From Plotosus lineatus (lineage: Eukaryota > Chordata > Actinopteri > Siluriformes > Plotosidae): 64,000 nucleotides of DNA. The notes beneath the pieces were generated by a model. That model did no database searches. It had not been told where the DNA came from and saw only the letters and a program-made list of their open reading frames with translations. This document shows, in pieces, positions 57,442 to 64,000 of the stretch. Each line of letters opens with the position of its first letter. Positions within the stretch are counted from its first letter, which is position 1. The position numbers and the translations under genes were made by a program. The DNA is taken from positions 12,724,466 to 12,788,465 of the forward strand of contig CM045746.1 in the NCBI GenBank assembly GCA_024760905.1, written 5' to 3'.

Positions 57442-58618
57442 CTCTAACATCACAGGAAGAATTCTGATTAAACAGTCATGGGCTAGATGGGAAAGCATCT
57501 CCTTGTTTTGCTTTCTCCACACGTGCTTTTTCGCCTTGGTTTTCCAAAACAGAGGCTGTAAGCCATCCCATAAAACTGCCTGAAAACACACCCCAGCAGT
57601 GCGCAGAGAGAAACGGCAATCACATTTACACCTCTGACACTGAAAGGGGGTTAAAGGTCTTGGATATTAAACATAGCAGCAGCGGCTGTCTATTAAATTA
57701 ATCATTTCAATCATTGCCCCGAGGCAACAATACTTCCTGCCAAAGTTCCCCTCTTCATCTAAAGCAGAACCTGCTTTCCTTCATCAGCAACTTTTAAGAA
57801 CCTCAGCAGGAGAACCCAGCGTTTATAAATGCAGAGCGGCGCTACAGAGAATTCTTGGCGTTTTCATTTCCTGTAATGCAAACTATTTTAAGAAACTTCC
57901 CCAAGGTTAGTAGGCATTAAATTGATCAAATAGCAGCAGTGTGTAAAACTCGGCGGGTGGTATGTGCTAGGGTGGTAGTGTAAGTCATATGGCACACTAG
58001 GGGGCATTATGACAAAGGAAGAAAGAGACTGAGAGGGCAAGAGTCTGGCCTCCAGTGGAGTGTCGCTAAGCGGTCTACCCATGACAGTGAATACCCCACA
58101 ACAGACTTTTCACACAGTGTGATAGTGTCTAAAACAATGAGACACTAGCAGTAGGTACCCAAAAGGTTGCTGTCGGAGAAGTGTACACGTGCTGAGCCGC
58201 AGTGATAAGAGGTTTTTCATTAAATTATCGTAAACACGGTAATTGTGGTATTAGATTTATTTTCATGTAAAAGCAAAAGGTAATTGTTTAACATACTGAA
58301 TATCCATGTTTTATGTGTATAACTGGCATATTTAATCAATTATCAGCAATATGCCTTCTGACAGCACGTCAGCCTGGTGCTGAACAAAGACTCGAAAAGC
58401 ACGATGGTTTCTGACGGCTCGCGCAGTTTCGCATTGATCAGAATCGCGCTGACACACTGACAGGCTACTAGTTCATTTCTTCAGCTGCATTTTCATATAA
58501 AATTATGGCCATCACACCACTGGAAGTGGTTAAAATAACGGTTTAAAATTTTAATTCGGGTTATAGAACGAATAAATAAATGCGAAATCAGGTCATTTTC
58601 ATATAAAAAGAAAACTTA
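57440..58618. other. Candidate single-copy noncoding DNA
   Basis: No repeat match over about 1.2 kb. The part 57600-57900 has AT-rich homeodomain-like cores (CTATTAAATTAATCATTTC) mixed with GC-rich blocks, the look of a conserved regulatory element. Judged by texture only. Confidence 0.35.
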
Positions 58619-58620
58619 TA

Positions 58621-59499
58621 CAGTGGTACCTCACTTTACGAAACGAATCCATTCCAGCGCCTTTTTCGTAAAATTCATTACATGTAAAACATGTGATTCG
58701 TTCCAAGGCTCCCAATTCTACCCCATAAACCCTTTAAAAATGATAAAAGTACACAAATTTTGTATGAAATATGTGTTAAAAGTAAAAGAAAATTATTTAA
58801 ATTTTTTTAAATCTCTCGATCCACCCATGCGACGCTTTAAAGTCCGGGGGTTGCTGGTCTGAAGAACCCCCACCCCATGAGGTCCTTAAATATAGAGGTT
58901 GCTTTTTCCAAAATAATCGCCTCCATCGCTGTATCTCCGCTTTTAATGTCTCCTTCTGCTTCAATATTGTCCCGGTTGTAGAGGGGTTTCAGCCATACTC
59001 CTTTGCAATTTCACTCAACCGAATCCCACTTTCATATTTTTTTATCATCTCCTGTTTTACTTTTTTTGATAAAAGAATCCGCTTCTTTTTTTCAGTCTCA
59101 CCAGGAATCACTTTCCTGGGGCTCATGATTAATAATGAAAAATAACTGCAATAAGCACACTCAAAAATACCTCATGACGCAACAGTACAACTCTCCTTCA
59201 CGCGTGTGTCCAACAATGGGTCAAAGACACACAAAAAGCATTATGGGTACAGTACTGTATTATGGAGATTCAGCTCCCTCCTAGCCAATGGGAGGCCAGC
59301 GGGGCGGAGTGTTTGGAGATAACCAATGGGAAAGCAACTCACACATTGTTTGAATGTTTGAATGGCGCGTTTGAATTTTTAAGATGGCACTTTCGTAACG
59401 TGAACTTGTTTTGTATCCAGAGACAAAAATTTTAGGAAAATGCATTTCGTAACCTGCATTTTTCGTTTGGTGAGACTTTCATAAAGCGAGATACCACTG
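58621..59499 (-). mobile_element. TcM-5 Tigger-like transposon
   Basis: CAGTGGTACCTCACTTTACG and GCGAGATACCACTG form inverted termini with TA flanks (58619-58620, 59500-59501). It carries an N-terminal transposase fragment on the minus strand and CCAAT boxes near its right end (AGCCAATGGG, AACCAATGGG). Confidence 0.9.
58850..59126 (-). pseudogene. Tigger transposase N-terminus, truncated
   Basis: ATG at 59126. MSPRKVIPGETEKKKRILLS, then KKVKQEMIKKYESG and IRLSEIAKEYG, stop TGA at 58989-58991 after 45 codons. The same frame then continues NPSTTGTILKQKETLKAEIQ. The first part is the CENP-B-like helix-turn-helix of pogo/Tigger transposases. The catalytic domain is deleted. One stop and later decay make it a pseudogene. 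Confidence 0.82.
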
Positions 59500-59789
59500 T
59501 ATTATTATTTTTTTATTATTATTATTATTATTTTTTTTAAATAATCGCCATTCGGACAAGTGGAAAGTGGGTTGTGTTCCCCCATCCCCCGATTTTTAGG
59601 AGAATTTAAAAAAATTTTACATGCAGCCCATAACTCCAAAAAATTAGAGACAATTTATATACACAAAGATAATGTAGAGTAATAAGAATTTTAACATTTT
59701 TAAAAATAATTTAACTAACGTATAAAAAAGTAATTTTGTTCATTTTAGTGTAAAATGGACCAGAGTACGGTATCATCACGCAGATGTGT

Positions 59790-60149
59790 CTGTCTGTCTG
59801 TCTTCTTTTCGGCTTTTTCCCTTTTACTCGGGAGTCGCCACAGCGAATCATCTGATTCGCACGCTTGATTTGACAGAGGTTTTTACGTCGGATGCCCTTC
59901 CTGTCTCAACCCTTTTTTTTAGCAAGGGACAGAAACACGCTGACGACTTTGCAGCCTACGCTTTACGAAAGTCAGCAATGGTTCTTTTACATGCCTCTCA
60001 CCATAGACAGTGACAGACATGGCCCGCCTTTGATAACCCAGTTAGCTGCACTGGGGGGGACAGTGACGACCTTGTGGAGAGTGGGACTCGAACCCCCAAC
60101 CTTTGGATCAGCGATCCAGCGCCCTATACCACTAGACCACCACTGCCCC
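59790..60149 (-). mobile_element. SINE-B, full length
   Basis: Exact 19-bp duplications TATCATCACGCAGATGTGT (59771-59789 and 60150-60168). On the minus strand it starts GGGGCAGTGGTGGTCTAGTG and ends AAGCCGAAAAGAAGACAGAC with a (GACA)n tail. The perfect duplication shows a recent insertion. Confidence 0.95.
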
Positions 60150-60172
60150 TATCATCACGCAGATGTGTAAAA

Positions 60173-60435
60173 TACCGTAATTTCCAGACTATTGAATGCA
60201 CCTTAATGAAAGCCGGACCATCTAAATTTAAAAGGAAAAAAGAATTTGTACATATTCAGGCCGCACCTCTTTATAAAGCACAGGTGCCTGTCTCACTCTT
60301 GCGCTTCCTGCTAGAGCTCCCCCTAGAGGTTGTTAGCCTGTAAAAAAATCTACAGATTAGCCGTATTGTTCTTTAAGCTTCAGACTTCAAGGAGTGTCAA
60401 AAAAAGTAGCATCTTATAGTCCGTAGATTATGGTA
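60173..60435. mobile_element. TA-target MITE with CCGTAATTTCC-type ends
   Basis: TACCGTAATTTCCAGACTAT at the left pairs with ATAGTCCGTAGATTATGGTA at the right. 263 bases. The interior has CAGGCCGCACC and the CTAGAGCTCCCCCTAGAGG palindrome. No ORF. Superfamily inferred as Tc1/mariner from the TA ends. Confidence 0.75.
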
Positions 60436-60776
60436 CTGTAATTTTTGAACCAATAATGGTATCTTAATAAGTCATTTTCTTAATTTTTTCCCCCCTTCTT
60501 CCTGATTAACTATTATTGAGAGATTAATATTTAAAACAAAAAATGCCTTGGGGTGCCTACTACCAGCAGAAATGAAATATAGAACAGGATTGAAAGGTTT
60601 CGATACAAAGCCTTGAACAGTTTATTAAATAAAAATGTTTTTGTGGAAAAGTAATCTTATTGCGTGAGTTTTAAATCTTATGTTCCTGTAGGGCACAGGG
60701 ATCTCTGAATGTGGGTAATTGTTCCAAATCTCTCAGGGTATGAATTATCTAACATGTGACTGTTTTATTTTTATTA
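60436..60776. other. No recognised feature; pyrimidine tract at end
   Basis: No repeat match. The last 20 bases (TGTTTTATTTTTATTAG) look like a splice acceptor. Confidence 0.35.
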
Positions 60777-60777
60777 G

Positions 60778-60922
60778 TTTATGAACGCCTGCGGAGCTTG
60801 GTGATTCAGCAGTCAGAGACGAGCCAATGAGAGGATGGCCAGAAGTCACATGATTGCCAAACCTTCCATCCAGCTGATTCTGCCGATGCTGCTGAGTGTG
60901 TTGCCGCTCACACATACTCAAA
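60778..60922 (+). CDS. Possible exon with signal peptide
   Basis: An acceptor-like pyrimidine tract ends in AG at 60776-60777. The candidate exon has an ATG at 60835 in a strong context (A at -3, G at +4) and reads MARSHMIAKPSIQLILPM then LLSVLPLTHTQ. It runs to a weak donor AAA|GTTAGT at 60920-60928. The hydrophobic core (about residues 12-25) after a basic N-terminus is the layout of a secretory signal peptide. A short upstream ORF (MNACGAW) starts at 60781. No protein family is recognised, and the frame closes only two codons past the donor (TAG 60925-60927) if unspliced. It may be a chance ORF. Confidence 0.3.
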
Positions 60923-60934
60923 GTTAGTCTCTCT

Positions 60935-60939
<5 letters not shown>

Positions 60940-60982
<43 letters not shown>

Positions 60983-60994
60983 CACACACACACA

Positions 60995-61085
<91 letters not shown>
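60940..61085. repeat. (TC)n then (CA)n
   Basis: About 40 bases of TC followed by about 105 bases of CA, directly downstream of the possible exon. Confidence 0.95.
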
Positions 61086-61087
<2 letters not shown>

Positions 61088-61481
61088 TTCCCCTGGTGTG
61101 TTTCCCTGCTTATTCCAGCCTTTAGAGTGGTGAGATCACAACAGTCACGCTCCCCGTGGAACAAATCAATTGGTCTGAGAACGGCTAATCGAGGAGGTCT
61201 CAGCCTGCATCCAAATGAACTCTAGAACAGCTTGATTGCGCGAGTAAATGGTTCTGTCCACTTGCAGGAAGTCAACCCAACCTTATATTTTGTGTAGAAG
61301 GTGAAACAGCTGTACGAGACATAAAATGGTAAACGCAGGTGTTTTTTAAATTTTTTTAAACCATGTTCAGAAACAAAACAAGGTAACGAAAATAACCACA
61401 ACTTCCGCTTTGTAACATTCGGTTCTGAAACCTGTTGAAATGTGGTCCGGTTATCAAAAGGCACTAATGCAGAACTTGCTT

Positions 61482-61759
61482 TACACTGACTCCTAATCCT
61501 ACAAGGGAAGGTATGGAGCCTATCTCAGCCGTGGGTACATCCTGAGCAGCTTGCCAGTTCATTACAGGGCTGACATACAACCTTTCACACTCCCACCTAT
61601 GGGCAATTTGGTGCAGCGATTTAGCCTGATGTAGATGTCTTTGGACTGATAAGGGAATCAGAATACCTGGAGGAAACCCATCAAGCATGAGGAGAGCTTC
61701 ATAGAGAACCCAGGACCTTCTTGCTGTGAGGTGGACGTGCTAACCAATAAACCATCATT
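61482..61759 (-). mobile_element. SINE-A, diverged
   Basis: Tail side CTGACTCCTAATCCTAC, CAGCTTGCCAGTTCATTAC and body GATTTAGCCTGATGTAG. The head side is AGAACCCAGGACCTTCTTGC and GTGCTAACC. Confidence 0.8.
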
Positions 61760-61789
61760 AACAAACAAAAAATATAAATTAGTAACCAT

Positions 61790-61910
61790 AACTTGGGTCC
61801 ACTCCAAAATTGAAGAGGTTATTCTTCGGACCACACCACACCCTTCCACTAAGTTTAATGGGATTCAGGTGGGCAGGTTTTACACAATCTTTTTTTTTTT
61901 ACTTTTAAAA
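61790..61910. repeat. Unclassified repeat R3, copy 3
   Basis: AAAATTGAAGAGGTTATTC, ACACCCTTCCACTAAGTTTA and GGATTCAG match the phrase order at 11.9 and 12.3 kb. Confidence 0.55.
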
Positions 61911-62139
61911 AAAAACAACAAACAGCATAACTAATAAAGAGGTCTTAGGATGAAATGGGAAAGTACCATGTGCATCACAGTGCACAAAATTTGCGCCGGC
62001 CCACCAGCATTTGCTGGCATTTTTATGGGAGGTCTGGAAAAATCCAACCCAATACCGGCCCCCGTGTCAGACAGATGGACTTTTCAGTAAAATTAACAAT
62101 CCGCCGTCGCCTAAGATATAACACTTCAATGAAAGCTCC

Positions 62140-62400
62140 TTACCAGAAGCTAGAGAAGATGCAGGGCGTTTGAGTGGCATCATAGCGCTTAAATAATCAT
62201 TAAAAACACACAAAAATAAACGTGAATTCACAAATCAAGGACTCACGCTGATGACATGCGTGTGAAGGAGAAAAAAAAAAGAGGTGTACACATCATCTGC
62301 AACCAATCAGCGGGAGGAAGAAACAAAAGCTCTCAGCCATTGGCTAAATTTGAATCACGTGCCAGTAACTTCCGGGTTTTGCCGCCATTCCGCGAGTATA
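62140..62400. mobile_element. TcM-3-related fragment
   Basis: GCGTTTGAGTGGCATCATAG, ATTAAAAACACAC, AACCAATCAGCGGGAGG, GCCATTGGCTAAATTTGAAT and CACGTGCCAGT follow the order of 34220-34460. The right terminus is replaced, so it is a diverged or truncated relative. CCAAT boxes are retained. Confidence 0.7.
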
Positions 62401-63200
62401 ATAATAACAATTTAACTGTAACTAACAATGTCAAAGCAGACAAAGTTAACTTTGTAAAAGATCAACAAACTGACCAAAGTGACGCTGGACCAAGTAGCAC
62501 TAACGTCAGAGATTATAAAGATTATGAAAAGACTTGACGTTTAAAGAGGACTTTTCAGGACCAATGACTCCACCCACACTTTGAAATAATGTTATTTAAC
62601 GCTAACTATGTAGTACTAATACTGCAATAGGCCTGAGTACAGTTTTACATCGCAAACACCAAAAAATATTGGTCAAATTAAAGAAAATATGAATTATTAA
62701 ACATGTTTTAATTTGATCAGCAGAATAATAAATAAAGAGTTGTATATGACAGAGAATTTACATGTATGTAAATTACATTACATGTATGTTTCTTATTCAG
62801 TCATAATAGCTACTGTACACCAAACATATAGACAGGTTAACAAGTCAATGGAAAAAAAAAACAATAAGAGATTATCACATAGTTTATAATTCCAGAAAAA
62901 GTGGGGTCCAGTCAAATTCTTAGGGGTCCTGCAGATTTTTTCTTCTACCTGCCCCCCCTGTCTGGTGGAATTTTTTTTTTTTTTTTTTTTTAATTTCGTG
63001 CCTGCATCACCACGTACAAGATCTTTTAAAAGACATAAACTGTGTGAAAAGATGCCTGAGTGTTTGGTTTGGAGGGAATATTTACTGTACCGTGTATATT
63101 TGCGTTGAATGAGGTCTGTGTGGGAGTTTTGCAGTATTAATTTTGATATGCAAAATTCACACCGTGTAAACAGAATGTCACGATTTTACCTGGTGAATCT
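62400..63200. other. No recognised feature
   Basis: AT-rich with a T tract (62970-62991). No repeat match and no reliable ORF. Confidence 0.35.
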
Positions 63201-63206
63201 CACCCA

Positions 63207-63250
63207 CACACACGCACTCACACACACACACACACACACGCACACACACA
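63207..63250. repeat. (CA)n microsatellite
   Basis: About 44 bases of CA with CG variants. Confidence 0.9.
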
Positions 63251-63527
63251 CTCTGCATGCATTGTGCTCACTCCGAGGTCTGCATAGCTCTTTGTTCTTG
63301 ATCAGAGAAGCAGGAAGGAGATTAGCGTGAGCGTCCACTGTGTCTTTCTCCTCATCCGCCAACCCGATTAATGCTTTGGCCAGATAGTGAGGAAATCCAC
63401 TCGAGTGCATATGGACCACACAGCTTTTCTGTATTTAAACTGGAGCTTTGATCTTTAACTGCAATGTTGCCTTTACTTCCTTTTACAATTTGTTGCATTG
63501 GTTTCAGTAGGTGTGCAACAATAAAAC

Positions 63528-63530
<3 letters not shown>
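63251..63530. other. Balanced sequence, possibly single-copy
   Basis: About 280 bases with no repeat match. Contains CCCGATTAATGCTTTGGCC. Regulatory nature is only a guess. Confidence 0.3.
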
Positions 63531-63532
<2 letters not shown>

Positions 63533-63563
<31 letters not shown>

Positions 63564-63578
63564 ATAATAATAATAATA
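63533..63578. repeat. Poly-A and (AAT)n
   Basis: About 28 A followed by AAT repeats, directly before the TA of TcM-1. Confidence 0.9.
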
Positions 63579-64000
63579 CAGGGATCCCTCGCTACTTCAC
63601 GTTTCAATTCATGCAGCTTCAGTGCATCACGTTTTTTTTTTTTTTAAATATCCATCGAATTAAAAAATAAAGAAATTATGGAAGAATAGGGGGAAAAGTT
63701 AAGGAAAGACCCAAACAAACAAAAATTAAAAAACAACCCAAAACCCCTCAACAAAACTAGTTACATTCTTGTGAGGTGAGCATCTGTGTGATCTGTGTGT
63801 CTTTATTTATATTTTATTCACATCTTATGCATTATTTTTGAATGTTTAATTGTTATTATAAGCATTTATAACTTTGAATATGCATTTATTGATATTATAT
63901 ACACATATACATGTACGTATACGTCAGTCGGGGGGGGTGATCTTACTTTGCGGAATTCGGTGGTCGAAGGGGGGTCTCGGTCCCAATTAACCGCGGAAAA
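63579..64000 (+). mobile_element. TcM-1, open at window end
   Basis: Left terminus CAGGGATCCCTCGCTACTTC after TA (63577-63578). The whole family sequence follows up to GGTCCCAATTAACCGCGGAA at 63980-63999. Only the last bases are outside the window. It is the least damaged copy and the reference for the others. Confidence 0.92.

Overview
The window reads as repeat-dense DNA from a vertebrate, most probably a ray-finned fish. The basis is the mix of elements: RTE-clade and L2/CR1-like LINEs, an IR/DR-type Tc1 transposon, several pogo/Tigger-like, hAT, piggyBac-like and TTAA-target DNA transposons, tRNA-headed SINEs, and very long (AT)n, (CA)n and GATA/GACA tracts. The species cannot be fixed from the sequence. 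No complete host protein-coding gene is visible. The stretch behaves like an intergenic region or one very large intron. Names such as SINE-A, SINE-B, SINE-C, SINE-T and TcM-1 to TcM-6 are working labels used only here.

Layout. 0-3 kb: end of a TcM-1 transposon, a fold-back element and three SINE-A pieces. 3.2-7.8 kb: a nearly full-length minus-strand RTE LINE, split by a hAT element (8-bp target duplication), a SINE-B and a SINE-T. 7.8-14 kb: a TcM-2 transposon with an internal hairpin, SINE-A and SINE-C copies, an older RTE piece and a second hAT copy carrying a SINE-T. 14.1-14.5 kb: a CpG-rich block that could be a promoter or first exon. 14.9-16.2 kb: a GATA/GACA satellite with higher-order repeats. 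16.9-22.3 kb: two SINE-B copies around a BED-type zinc-finger ORF, a decayed Tc1 transposase and a TcM-6 cluster. 22.3-31 kb: AT-rich sequence, a folded TcM-1, and a TcM-1 split by a 5'-truncated RTE. 31.8-34.5 kb: a TcM-1/SINE/TcM-3 nest. 36-37.3 kb: a piggyBac-like element that kept only the two ends of its transposase. 39.9-40.7 kb and 58.6-59.5 kb: Tigger-like elements with remains of the DNA-binding domain. 42.7-43.5 kb: a TTAA element with a decayed cysteine-rich ORF. 50.6-56 kb: a five-layer nest around an L2/CR1-like LINE. The last 8 kb holds SINEs, microsatellites, a possible signal-peptide exon near 60.8 kb, and another TcM-1 running off the end.

How parts interact. SINE-B joins a tRNA-like head to a piece of the RTE 5' region and to the RTE 3' tail, so it was probably copied by the RTE machinery. 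SINE-C has the SINE-B front half but the SINE-A tail. Six copies share one junction, at a short block present in both parents, which suggests one template switch followed by amplification. Several insertions have clear target-site duplications, so the relative order of events can be read. The best hints of a host gene are both on the plus strand: the CpG-rich block with a splice-donor-like site near 14.47 kb and the possible signal-peptide exon at 60.78-60.92 kb.
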